Shown: piece after piece, positions 21,235 through 33,059 of the stretch
Numbering within the stretch: position 1 is the first letter of the stretch
How the letters are laid out: every line of letters starts with the position of its first letter
Origin: Polytrichum commune
Lineage: Eukaryota; Streptophyta; Polytrichopsida; Polytrichales; Polytrichaceae
Length of the DNA: 64,000 nt
Assembly (NCBI GenBank): GCA_950295325.1
Contig: OX485805.1
Coordinates: 5,890,501-5,954,500, forward strand
Direction of reading: 5' to 3'
Position numbers and translations under genes: made by a program
The notes under the pieces: model-generated
Database searches by the model: none
The model's input: only the letters and a program-made list of their open reading frames with translations
What the model was told of the DNA's origin: nothing

Positions 21235-22797
21235 GTGAGTGTTATTAACCTTCCTCTGCATTCTTGTCTGTTGATATGATATTTTCCATGCGGATATTGT
21301 GGCTACTCGGTTTTACAATTTAGCTACTAGGCGGTGGGATGGACGTCTTAATTTGATGACCCTTTAAACTGTTCATGTACCTCGGGAATTTCCAGTCGTA
21401 CAATGTGTCATGTCCATGTCGTAAGCTTCTCGATTGATTCTTCTTTTGGATAAAATATATTTCTTTGCTGCCGCTTTATTGGACCCTGAGCTCCCTGGTT
21501 AACAAGTCCTGGAGCACTCTTATTCAATCTGATCGTCTTACATTGTTCTGATCAGAATGAAATAGGCATGGACATGAGATCTTCCAGGAACATCGTGACC
21601 TCTTTAACGAGGACCTGCCAAATTTCAGAATCATGTGAAGATGTCAGGACGCAATTTTGAGTTTTCATTGGCTTTTCTTCTCGTTCGCAGCTGTGACAGC
21701 ACAATTCTTTTTACCTGCAACAATTTGAGTGGATATAACCTTATTTGATTAATACGAGTTTATGCAGAGAGGCACTTGCTGTAATGAAAGGAAATGTTTA
21801 GAGGTTGAAGGTTAACGAGAGCATTTTTTTTGTGGACAAAGATAGATCTAAAAATATGGTAATGTAACAGTTTGCTTGCATGAAGGACACCTTGAGCGAG
21901 AAGGGGGTTGTTCGATTTCTTGTTGAATTTAGGGTTTTCGATTTCTGTGTCAATTCTATTCTCAAATTTCTCCAGGAAGTGTTTAGGCTTTCTTGCGAGA
22001 GCTGTATAAGTTGGTTCTTTTGCAATGAAACTTTTGGGTGAGATTTTCATCATTTATGTGCTGCTTTCGATTTTGCATTGTCAATGCAAGTCAGAGTTCA
22101 AACGTTTCTGTTGCAAATGAAACTTTCAGATGTGATTATATAGATATCCAGAGTGTGCACATAATTTATTGAAGTCTCCTAACCTCAGGGTACCCTGTCT
22201 GAGCAATTTGTTGTTATAGACTCTGCTCCTCGATTTTTTAAGTACTTCTACGATCAATTTTCTATCCTTACCTTTTCAAGACAGTGGATGCTGATGGATT
22301 TCACAAGAGTTAGAATTAAGTGGTGTGTCTTCCAACTTCTAGTATCTCAGATGTTTCAATGTGAGGTGAGTCTGGGCAAGTCACTCAGGTTTTGGCGGCT
22401 AGTGTGTTGGTATGCATAATCACTGTAGAGGTTACTTTTTAATTTTTTGTTCATGCGGTAGCGAGGAGCTGTAGAAGCTCATTTGTCTAGTGTTTTTTTC
22501 ATTCACTCATTTCCTTTTACCTTCTCTGTATCCAGTGTTCGGCCTGTATTTTAACTTCTATGGGAATTGGCTATATCTTTTGTTACTGAAGTGGACAGAT
22601 ATTTTTCACAAGGGAGCCATGAGTGTCCGCTGAGTGTGACCCATTGTGTAGATGGGCCCTGTGTTTGAGTGTGAAATTTTGTTGGTACAAGTCTCATCCA
22701 GGTCCCCCTGTCCTACCATGTTCTTCTCCCTCTTGAATCAATTGTAAGTATTATATGCAGACTATTGTACCTTATGCAGCAATTGTTGTACTTGCAG
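21235..22797 (+). promoter_or_regulatory. Leader (5' UTR) intron of PRP40, 1563 bp
   Basis: A donor TTAG|GTGAGT at 21234/21235 follows a GC-rich stretch with no usable start codon. A pyrimidine-rich acceptor TGTACTTGCAG ends at 22797, five bases before the PRP40 ATG at 22803. Long first introns in plant leaders often raise expression (known in general). The exact transcription start is not visible; it probably lies between about 20830 and 21000. Confidence 0.65.
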
Positions 22798-22802
22798 AGA
22801 GC

Positions 22803-25800
22803 ATGGCCGCACCAGCCTGGCAGCCGCAGGGAGGTCAACCCCTAGGTGGTCCTCAAGGACACTGGGGAGCTCCAAATGCATCTGCCAGTCATCCACAAGG
22901 ATCTCCGCATGGGCCTCCATTTACCCCTCCTACCACGTTTTCTGCCACTCAACCTGGGACTGGTCCTTCCTTTGGAAATGCAAGCCAGCTGAACTCTGGG
23001 TTGGGCAATTCTCTGGTTCGACCTGTAAGTTGTTTCTTTGTTGCAAGTTGCTTGACCTGAACTTGTTGTGAAGCATCAGGACAATCTCTTCGATGTGATC
23101 ATTCTAGCAATCATCAACTAAGAGGGATTCCATCAATTTTTAAATTTAGGGACTCAGAAATTTGTGATATTTAACAATGTATAGAAAACACTTTGTCATC
23201 TCATTCTTCTATGCCCATGCTATCCCGCTAACACATTCATAGAGTTCTTTGAGTTGAGCTGATTACGATCTTGTCTATAAACTTGCAGATGTCCACCACA
23301 GTCACAACACAGGGTGCCCAATATGTCACACCTCCTCAGTTGGGGTCAAATTACAGCATGCCTCCAAACTCCTACTCAGGAACTAGGTGGCCTCCACAGC
23401 AAGCTGGCCCAACCCCTGGATCCACAGCTGCTGTGCCTAGTCCAACTGCTAGTGAGGGTGTTAGGCCAGGGATGTCACCTACAAACTTGGTGTCTCAAGG
23501 ACTTCCCCAGGCTGTTCAGAGTGCCAGTGGTCCCACTCACCAGCCCCCATATCAAGCTTATCCTTCAAATGTTGGGCCAGGTCCTTCCCAGCAGATGGGG
23601 CCTCCTTGGATGCAACCAGCTCAAAATTTTCAGCGCCCCCCTTACATGCAGTACCCGGGAAACTATCCTGGGGCTTTCCACGGGCAACAGATGCGTCCTC
23701 TAGGACCTCCTAATGGAATGCCACCAGGACTTGGTCCAGGTGTAGGAGCAGGTTTTGGATTGCCTGGGAGTGCTCAACCTCCTGTAGTATGGGGGCAAGG
23801 TCCTTCTGGGACATCAGCTGCAAGGCCTCCAGTAGCCACTTCTATGGGCGATTCAGGTGCTTCAAATGGAACTGGTAACATCAGCAAACCAGGTCCTGGA
23901 TTTCCTGGTGGAAATGATCCTACTGGTAGTATGGCTGGTTCAAAGTTAGAGAAGGGTTCAAGTCAGGTAGTGGTCGAGCCTGCAGATATATGGACTGCAC
24001 ACAAGGCGGAGGGTGGAGCGGTTTATTACTATAACTCTGTCACTGGCCAATCAACTTATACACGACCAGAGGGATTCACAGGGGAGGTAACATGGCAGGG
24101 CTACTCTTGTCTTCCAAGTTTGAAATTTGAAGGTGATATGTTCTATTCATGTTTTTAGGCTGGCTCATCAGTACTCGTCTACCAGATTTCATTTCAAAAT
24201 TGAGCATTTGTGCCAGAGATTGCCAGCATTCAGGATTTTTGTTGTAATTGATGGCAGTCAGGAAAAGCATATTATTTTAATATTATTGTTCTCTGGTGTT
24301 CTTGACAGTAGGCCCTACTTCTCTCAAGGGTGTACCCTCAGATCTTTGGTTTGAAAATTTGTGCAGGCAGACAAGGTGACAAATCAGCCCACGCCTGTGT
24401 CTTGGTGAGTGAGGACTTTCCGGCTGTAGCCTGCCTTTTGCTCTGGAGAATCATGCTGATGCATATCTCTGATCATCTGGTAATGAGTGCCCTTGATACA
24501 TGGCCTTCTACTTAATGTGTAGGTGCAATTAGCGGCTCATTTTATGATTGTAAACTCTTCTCAACCTCGGTTATTGGTTGAGGAATCGACAATACTCAAG
24601 TCAGTGACAATGTTGACACTCAATAGCTATATCCTGCTACAATTTTCTAATATAGAAGTTCATGAGCTGATTCTCTTAGGATCTGTACCAGGAATTGATA
24701 TATTTCTTCACTGTTGGGGTCTTAGAACAAATTGTTGGTCCTTCACACAATCAGTAGTTGCAAATATCAATTAATTGAGTATCAATTTGTGGAACAGGGA
24801 GCGGTTGAGTGCAACTGATTGGGCTTTAGTGATGACCAATGATGGCAAGAAGTATTATTACAACACAAAGACACAGGTAGTGATTCATATACTAACCATG
24901 TCCATGTTTTTGGACATTGGTGTAGGTGTGGTTTTGTCTCTGGATTGCAAAGAACAGGAAATTTCAAGAAAACTGGTCTAGGTCTAGGGAGTGTCCATGT
25001 TATCGACATTAGTGGGAGTCAACTTGTTTGGTGTAAGAACAAGCATACAAACAAATGAACTATTTCTATGAGAGGTGATTTAGGGGATTTACTAGCATTT
25101 ATGTTTGTTGGTCAGCAGAATGTCAAACAGCACTATGTATATTTGGTTGGCTTCTCCCTGTGCCAGTCTACAAACACCTACTGCAAGAGCTTCTATGGGG
25201 AGTTTCAAGTAGTGTTCATGAAGTTCATCTATATATGTGTATGGCTGCAGGCAACGAGCTGGCAGGTTCCACCTGAGGTTGCTGAGTTCCGAAAGAAGCA
25301 AGAGGATTCTGCTCCAAAATCAGTGGTTGATGGACCATCAGTGACTGCTCCAACAGCAGAGAAGAGCCCTGTCTCCTTCACTCTCCATATCCCAGCAGCC
25401 ATAACTGGGGGCCGGGAAGCAGTTGGTCACAAAGCTAACTCAAATTCGGCCTTGGATCTGATAAAGAAGAAATTGCAAGATTCAGGTGCACCCATCACAG
25501 TTTTGCCAGCAGCTGGAAACATCTCAGGAGTAGCAACTGCTGGAAATGGTGGACCAGCTGTTGATGTCAATAATGGGAAGGGTGTAGGAATAGAGGGAGG
25601 GAAAGAGAAGCTTCATAAAGGTGATCATGCTTCTTCAGATGAATCATCAGATAGTGAAGAGGAAGACCCAGGCCCAACTAAAGAGCAAAAAATAGCTGAA
25701 TTTAAGGTGAATTCATGATACCTCTGATGTGTATTAGTTATTTTATGTGATCATCTATATTAGTGTTACGGAAGCTACATCATTGTGGATCTTTATCTTA

Positions 25801-28800
25801 TTTATTCTTTTATGACATCAAGGTTGTCATTTGAGTCCTTATCGGTTACTGCCTCCTGTCTCAGCTCTGCAAAGAGCTCCACCAGAGATGAGTGCAGTCT
25901 ATCATCTTAGTTGTTATCATCTCAATCTCAACTTAAGTTACTACTCTCTTGAAGGGAACCTTGTCCTGGGGACATGCTCTATGTTTTGTGAATGTGTGCA
26001 ATTTCTGAACTCTGGGAAGTTTGCACTCCAAAGCTCTTTACATGTATGTTTCTTCATTGTGAGTCTAAATCAACTTGTATGGACTTACATTCAAGAGTCT
26101 ACTTATCAAGTGCTTATTGGTCTGGCTTTTTCCCTGTGGCAGGAAATGTTGAAAGAGAAGGGCGTGGCACCTTTCTCAAAGTGGGAGAAAGAACTTCCAA
26201 AAATTATCTTCGATCTTCGTTTTAAGGTGGGTGAAGTAATCTTTGTTGTTTCTGCTTTTCTCTATGTACTGCACAGTTCCCATTGTACTCTTCATCATTA
26301 AGCGACAAGACTTGTGAAGTGAATGTTTTTGGTAGACAGCGATCAGAGACTTTTTGTGGCTCCTTTATGGTGGGACATTTGAAATTCATTCAAGCTAATG
26401 GAGAACAATATGTGATTTGATAGAAAGCAACCTCAAAGTCTGAAACAAAGCTTTGCCTTGATTTTTTTTTTTTTGAAAAAAAAACCTCTATTATGATTTT
26501 GTAGGCCATACCAAGCCATACAGAACGACGTTCAATATTTGAGCATTATGTACGAACAAGGGCTGATGTTGAAAGGAGGGAGAAGCGTGCTGCCCAGAGG
26601 GCTGCCATTGAAGGGTTTAAACTACTCTTGGAGGAAGCCGCAAAGGTTGTCTATTTATTTCCTTCCTCCCCTCCAGACAGTTGAAATGATCAAAGGTTGC
26701 TTCTGTGTGGAGGATTAAATGGTGTGTGTTACATCTGATTTCTAAGAAGAGAAGCTCACACTTCTATTTTTGAACATCTATCTCTACTGGTGGATATTCT
26801 TCTGATGGTAGGGTAACTTGTAACTAACAAAGGTCATATCTGGTCCTGTTCTCTTACCTTCTGTCGTTCTATCAACAAGGGATGTCATTTTGGTGCGAAA
26901 TGTGCATATTCTCATTGTTTGGACGTTGTCCTGGAAGACCTTGAAGAGTTGGTTTCTCGTGCAGAGGCTTCTTCAGGAAGGATGTCCATTTATAAGCAGC
27001 TTCCAACTATATGCAACTTTACCAAAGTGTATTAGTACATCGTTTAGGTCAAGTAGTAATATTTTACTTTGATGCCGTTACTATAGAATTGTGGACGTTA
27101 TCATTGTCAAGTATTGTGGCAAGTAGAAGTTGTCACCCTTTGGTGTTTGCCCATATTTGGATAGTTCATAGCATGAGTAGCTTCAGAGTATAGGAGCCAA
27201 AGAGCAGAATTTTCTGATGCTTTTGTGTTGGTGTCTCTCCACTCGTACGCTTGATGAACTTCCACCTTTTTGTGGACGGAGGGTCAGTGATGGATGGGTG
27301 TTGTCTCTTGCTTTTTTCAGCTGAAAATGTTGCAGCCATGACTTGGCCCTTATACATATTTGGTCTTTTCAGCAATTTGCAGAGATGTGGCTTCTCAGGT
27401 TTAAGCTCAGTTGTCTGCTTACTGCAGCCTTCTGGTAGGTTGCAATCCCAAAACAATCAATGTTCTTATAACCCAAGTCTTAAATGGGCTCAGTTGCCAT
27501 TCTACCCTCAGAAGCTTTTATTTTAAAAATTTTGAAACCGTTTATTGGAGAAATTTTGCAGTTCTCCTGGACGTGTTTTCCTACAAAGAGGTACTACTTT
27601 CTGTATTATAATTGGTAATAGAAAGAGCCTCCTTTTGGGAGATGCTTCCCTTGAGCTTCCAGCTTCATCCAAGTTAAACCCACTTGTTATATTAGTGTCA
27701 TAAATTTACAATATTATAGTTTCTATACTTAAATATGGATATTTTGTTTTTATGCAGGAGATTTCACATGCAACTACGTATGACAGTTTTAGCAAAGTTT
27801 GGAGTGACGATCCACGCTTTGAAGCTTTGGAGAAGAAGGATCGAGAATCCTTGCTGAATGACAGGTTTGTTGATTTCCTTCTGTATCCTTGGTCAATTTG
27901 GTCTCTTTGTTTCACCTTGGAGAAGATTTTTGCCTCTTGAATGATTGCTCGAGGTGTGTGTTGGATCAATGTCTGCAACCAATGGTGGCATGTTTGGTGT
28001 TTGGTATGGTGATGCACTGTTACATGTCCTTGCACTCTTTTATCTGAACAATTCCTTGTCTGGGACCTGATGATATCAATGGGGGCCGTTTGGAACATGT
28101 CATAACCATGGTCCATTATGGGAGTAAATCTGATTTTGGTTCAATTCATTTGTTGCGACAGTCTAGTACAAGTCTGGACTGCTACGATTATTTTATTCTG
28201 GTTTATCCTATATGGCCCTCTGGACCTTGTTCCTGCATTCACAGTGGCACACCTTGCAGTGCTTCTGAATGTGTAACATAAGAACCAAAAAGAAGGTGGG
28301 TCATGGAAAAACAACTTACTCACTACAATTTACGTTGATAGTTCAACCATCCCTTGTTAGTTGAACAACAATATCTCTAGTATTGGTTGCACATCAGTCA
28401 GGAACTTCTAATCTGAAAACTATACACATGAAGGATGGGCCATAACCACTGTGGACAAAAGTCGTGTATTCAATAAGGGCCACGAAAGTTGGAGTTTTTG
28501 GCTGACGTGGGATGTGGCTCAATGTTTATGTGGATGTTAAAGAAGCAATTCTATCATGGTGAACCCTGACCCACTTTGCGATGTTGCCGAGGCTTGTGTG
28601 CCATCAGGTATATATTTCCCTTTTATTGCGACTTAACATCCACCATTGGCGCAAATGTTATCGCTCTGTCACCGTTTGGTTGAGCTCCAACTCTTGTTTT
28701 CGTATCTGTTTTCTCATTATCTTGAGGAATGCGCTTCTTGCCTTCAGTTTGGGACCATCTTGAAGTTCTCTGAACCCAACTTTTTTGATGTTCTGTATGG

Positions 28801-31187
28801 ATGTATGATATAGTCTGCTTGTGTCCTGGTCACATGTTTCATTCGTATTTCAGATAATAAGCGCTGCATAAGACCACTTTGAGATGTAGTACATGTGGCA
28901 CTTCATTTGCTGGTCATTCTATGGTTTGTTTGTTCACAGCAGCAGGAAAGTATAACATACCTCCTGCATTGTTTTCTTTTCTATTGTTAAGCTGATCAGG
29001 AGCTGAAGTGCAGCATTCAGCAGGACAATAATGTTAAAGTAGAAACTATTGGCAGAATCTTTTATGTTTGGAATTAGATTTGCTTAGCATCTGATACCAA
29101 AATGGTATGTAGAGAATGGAAGAGAGAAATAGGAACATAGAAGTTGTTGTTTTACATAGTGATCAAGCATGTTTTTAATGTTAATATCATTTGAGTCTTC
29201 CTCTAGCTGTCAAATTCTTTGTATGAGGGTGTTGCCTTCTTTTCATTTGTGCAAGCAGAAGTGAAGGGTGCCTTCTAGTAAAATCAAGATGAGTGTATGT
29301 GGAGGTTCTTCTTTGAAGATTTTGTTAGACTATAAGAAATGAACATCAAGAGATTTTTGGCCAATATTTTAAACTTTGAACATTGAGGTTTTGAACTTCA
29401 ATTGGCAGGGTAGGACCACTCCGGAAGGCAGAGGAGGATAGAGTACGAGCTGAGCATGCAGCTGCTGTGGCTGGCTTTCGATCTCTTCTATCAGAGAAGG
29501 GTGAAATCACCTCCTCCAGTCGCTGGTCTAAGGTACACAGGTTAATGTCCAGAATAAATGAAATCTTTCAAATGTACAAGTTGTACATACTATCTGTTTT
29601 GTTCTGATCTTTGTGAGACTGATCTTGTAAGTTCATTTGATAGCCTAAGCATACCTAAGTATGTTCTTGTTCTTTCTTTTATGTGCAACATGCCTTTTTT
29701 GGTGCTTTGAAAAGTTTCAAATGTAACCTCAAGAAAGTTAACATGACGCTATGTTACGTGTGCTTAGGTGAAGGAAAGCCTGCGGGCAGATCCCCGGTAC
29801 AAGGTTGTGCAGCGCGAAGAAAGAGAAGACTTGTTTAATGCAATCGTTACTGAGTTGAGGGCTGCAGAGTTAGAAGTTGAGAGAGCAGCTAGGGCAAAGA
29901 AAGAGGAGGAGGTGAGCCCAATTGCCTGACGTATGTAACTTTATTCTTAGGTCTGGTGCAAAAAGAGCTATAACATGATCTTTATTATAGCTGGATTTGG
30001 AACGTGACAAGTATATGTGAAATTGATTTTGCATTGCCAATGCAAGAAGTTATTGTTCTTATTTGCTGCTCTGAACAATATTGTGGAATCTGTTTATGCC
30101 ACAGGAGAAGTTGAAGGAGAAAGAACGGGAAGTGCGCAAGCGCAAAGAGCGAGAAGAACAGGAGCTAGAGAGAGTGCGTGTGAAAGCTCGTCGAAAGGAT
30201 GCAGTGTCTGCATATCAAGCTCTTCTAACCGAGAAGATCAAAGATGCTGAGGTAATTTCTATCAGTGACATTTTCTATCAGAAAAATGATCCACCAGACT
30301 TGGACAATTTAAATTGGAGGCACATCTGCGTGCACATTTGTAGAATCACGAGGCTCCTCACTGCTATTCTTGAAAGCAGATGTATTCTAAACATTTTTTG
30401 AGGTACATCATCCATTTATTTGTTTGGGAATTGACTTGTGGTTTTGAACTTGCAGGCTTCATGGACAGAAGCCCGGCAAAAGCTGGAGAAGGATCCATTA
30501 AGCCGTGCCTGCAACCCAGATATAGATACAGCAGAGATGGAGCGCATCTTTCGGGAGCATGTGGATGAACTTTACAATGTAAACATCTCAATCCTAAGCG
30601 TACAATTCAAATACTTCTTCTTTCTTATTGCTAAGTATGGATTGGTTTGTGAGAGCAGCCACTTTCAAATTTGTATGTGTGTCAGCACCTAATGACTTTC
30701 TTGATTGATCCTAATATTTTCACTAGTGTTATTCACTGTTCAATATTGATATCCAGTTGCATATATGAGGATGAGTTCATGGACCAGTGGCTGCATTTGT
30801 ATTGGATCAGTATCATACAGTTATGCTCTTAATGATTTTTTTACACTTGTTGTATGGATGGGCCAGCGCTGTGTACGGGAGTATCGGGTATTGCTTTCAG
30901 AAGTAGTTACACCTGAGGCTGGTGCAAAGCAAGTTGATGAGGGCAAGTCCATCTTGACATCCTGGCATGAGGCTAAGAAGGTCCTAAAATCTGATCCTCG
31001 TTACAGCAAAATGCCACGCCGAGAGCGGGAGTCATTGTGGAGAAGGCATGCAGAAGATCTGCAACGAAGAATAAAAGCAGGAGATACAACTGGCAGGGAG
31101 GATATTAGCAGTGGAAGAGCTGCATCTCCTACCAGGGGTTCCACTGATCACAGAATGCGGTCACCTGCAAGACGAATCCGGCGGTAG
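22803..31187 (+). CDS. PRP40: Pre-mRNA-processing protein 40 (PRP40), 13 coding exons
   Basis: Exons: 22803-23024, 23289-24086, 24367-24404, 24798-24876, 25251-25706, 26143-26226, 26505-26645, 27758-27864, 29409-29532, 29768-29911, 30105-30251, 30456-30578 and 30867-31187. All junctions are GT..AG and the phases match, giving 927 aa. Residues 1-300 are Pro/Gly/Gln-rich. WW1 is near 305-336 (WTAHKAEGGAVYYYN) and WW2 near 359-390 (WALVMTNDGKKYYYN). Five FF domains follow near 525-575, 592-643, 661-714, 765-820 and 825-880. A charged helix (KEREVRKRKEREEQELERV) separates FF3 and FF4, and the tail is basic and Ser/Arg-rich. PRP40 is a U1 snRNP-associated splicing factor; its WW domains bind the branch-point protein and RNA polymerase II tail. 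Length and order fit plant PRP40A/B. The copy looks intact. The start at 22803 follows the leader acceptor directly and suits the MAAPAWQPQ start. Confidence 0.95.
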
Positions 31188-31899
31188 CCTTTGTTCTTTT
31201 AGGGCATGTAACTAATGTAAGTGAAGAAATCAATTCTCTTCACATGTAGAGCAGCTTTTTGGGATCCTTTCTTTCACTTTTTTTTTTTCCCCTGGATGTC
31301 ATCTCTGATGTTATGTCTTCGACCCCTCTACACCACCATGAGATAGGAGTGGCTATCAACTGTGTCAAGTTTCCGAGTTGGGCAACAATACAGTTTGTTC
31401 ACGTCAATGCTGAGCAGTGAGGGTCTGGTACTAAACTTTTTTCTGTTACACTACAGTTACCACCCCTGTATGCATTTGGCTGTGTCTATCCTCAAATGAA
31501 TGGTCATGTTTCTGCTCGTCATGGTTGCTAGAATTGAATGGCGATGTGTATGCTTTTGCCAGTTGATGATTGCAAGCTGGGGCAGTATGGAGATCAATCA
31601 TGGTCATACAAAATGGTCTTGGTGAACAGAATAAACTGTGGCTGTTTGCTCAACCTTGTCATCTTGATTTTCCTCTCTTTGTGTCTGTGTTAAAACAATG
31701 AAGATGTTATTGGCGACACGTATCCTCCACAATCTTAATAAACCAGGCAAGATGCTCTTAAAACCATCCGAGGCCCTGAACATGCTTGTCATCAATATAT
31801 CGAGCTGCAAAATTACCCATGTTTTTATGGAATGGCATTTTGGTATCTGTCATTTTGTCTGATGCAAGTGTTCTGTCAGAAAAATCTGTGAAATCTGAT
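31188..31899. other. PRP40 3' UTR and downstream spacer
   Basis: Sequence after the PRP40 stop. T-rich stretches near 31278 could belong to the polyadenylation region. No further gene is seen. Confidence 0.5.
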
Positions 31900-32795
31900 G
31901 GGTGAAATCTGAAGAGCCGCTCTAGACCGACTTGCTCTTCTTTCGTAAGATGAAACTAGTTGTGACATAATGTGTTGAGATGATTCCACAATGCAACAGG
32001 AGCTCTTAGCTGTTGTGAGGTGGCCTTAGGATCACAACTTTGGCTACAGTGATGCAGTGCAGTGCAATGGAATTACAAGTGCTGGGCTAAGTTTATCCTA
32101 TGAATGGCAGGTTATGAGAGCTAGAAATGATGCTAAGACTTTTCGTCACTTTCAGTCGGCAACATTCTGTTCACTCAGATTCTTGGTTGTTTTAATCCAG
32201 GAGTAATCCACATGGCAGATCTCTGAAGCCTGTCAGGCTGCTATATATAGATCCTCTTTGGTAAAACTGAAACTAGTTGCGACGTAGTGTTAAGAGAACT
32301 GTTTAATGCATCAGGAAATCTTTGTTGTGAGATGACTTTAAAAGTGCTACTTTGGCTACAGTGATGCGCTGGAAACTTACATCTTGTGGGCTAAATTGAT
32401 CATGCGATTGTATGTTATGCAAAATGATGTTAAGACTTATCATTGTTCAGTTTGGTGACATGCTGTCCGCATATATTTTAATCCAGGAGAAATGCACACT
32501 GCAGATTTCTGAAAGTTGAAACTTGTCAAGCCGGCATAGACTGAGTTTGTTTGATAAAGGTGAAATTAAGACTTTATGTGATGTGTCAAGATGGCTCTCA
32601 AGTCAATATATCCGGAATTCTTCATTGTTTCGATGAGAAAAACTACCTTACGATCGTGTGTGATTGGGGAGCGATGGTAAGAAGTGATGGTAATACTTAT
32701 CTTCGCTCAGGTTGGTAACATGATCCGGGCCACTCGGATTCTCGATTAATTTATATAATCCAGGTGGAATCCAAATTGCTTGACCTGCCGCATAT
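31900..32795. repeat. Three diverged tandem units of about 285 bp
   Basis: Landmark TTTAATCCAGGAG..AAT occurs at 32191 and 32477, with a weaker ATAATCCAGGTGGAAT near 32755. Landmark GAAACTAGTTG(T/C)GAC lies near 31950 and 32270, with a diverged partner near 32570. ACTTTGGCTACAGTGATGC is shared by units 1 and 2. The units have no open frame. They lie between the PRP40 end and the transporter gene. Confidence 0.8.
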
Positions 32796-33059
32796 GCTTT
32801 CTAGATTTCCATTCATGCTTCGAGTGGACCAGGTTACGGAAGAATGAGAACAGGAGAAGCGTCGCTCAATGCTGTTTATTACAAACTTTTAAGGATTAGT
32901 TTCTCCACTTGACTCGTGTCCCGCTTCTGTGAACGAAAAGGTACCATGGGCCTCAAGAACCGCCGCAGCTGTCACCTACCAGATGTTCGTGATCGTCATT
33001 GAAACAGAAAATGTTTTTAGGCCTGCACCAACTTCATCTTCAATTCGGAGCGCCGACCC

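Noticed and set aside
31900-32795. snoRNA gene cluster
   Set aside because: ATGATG and CTGA-like bits exist, but no unit has a full C, D', C', D layout with terminal stems.
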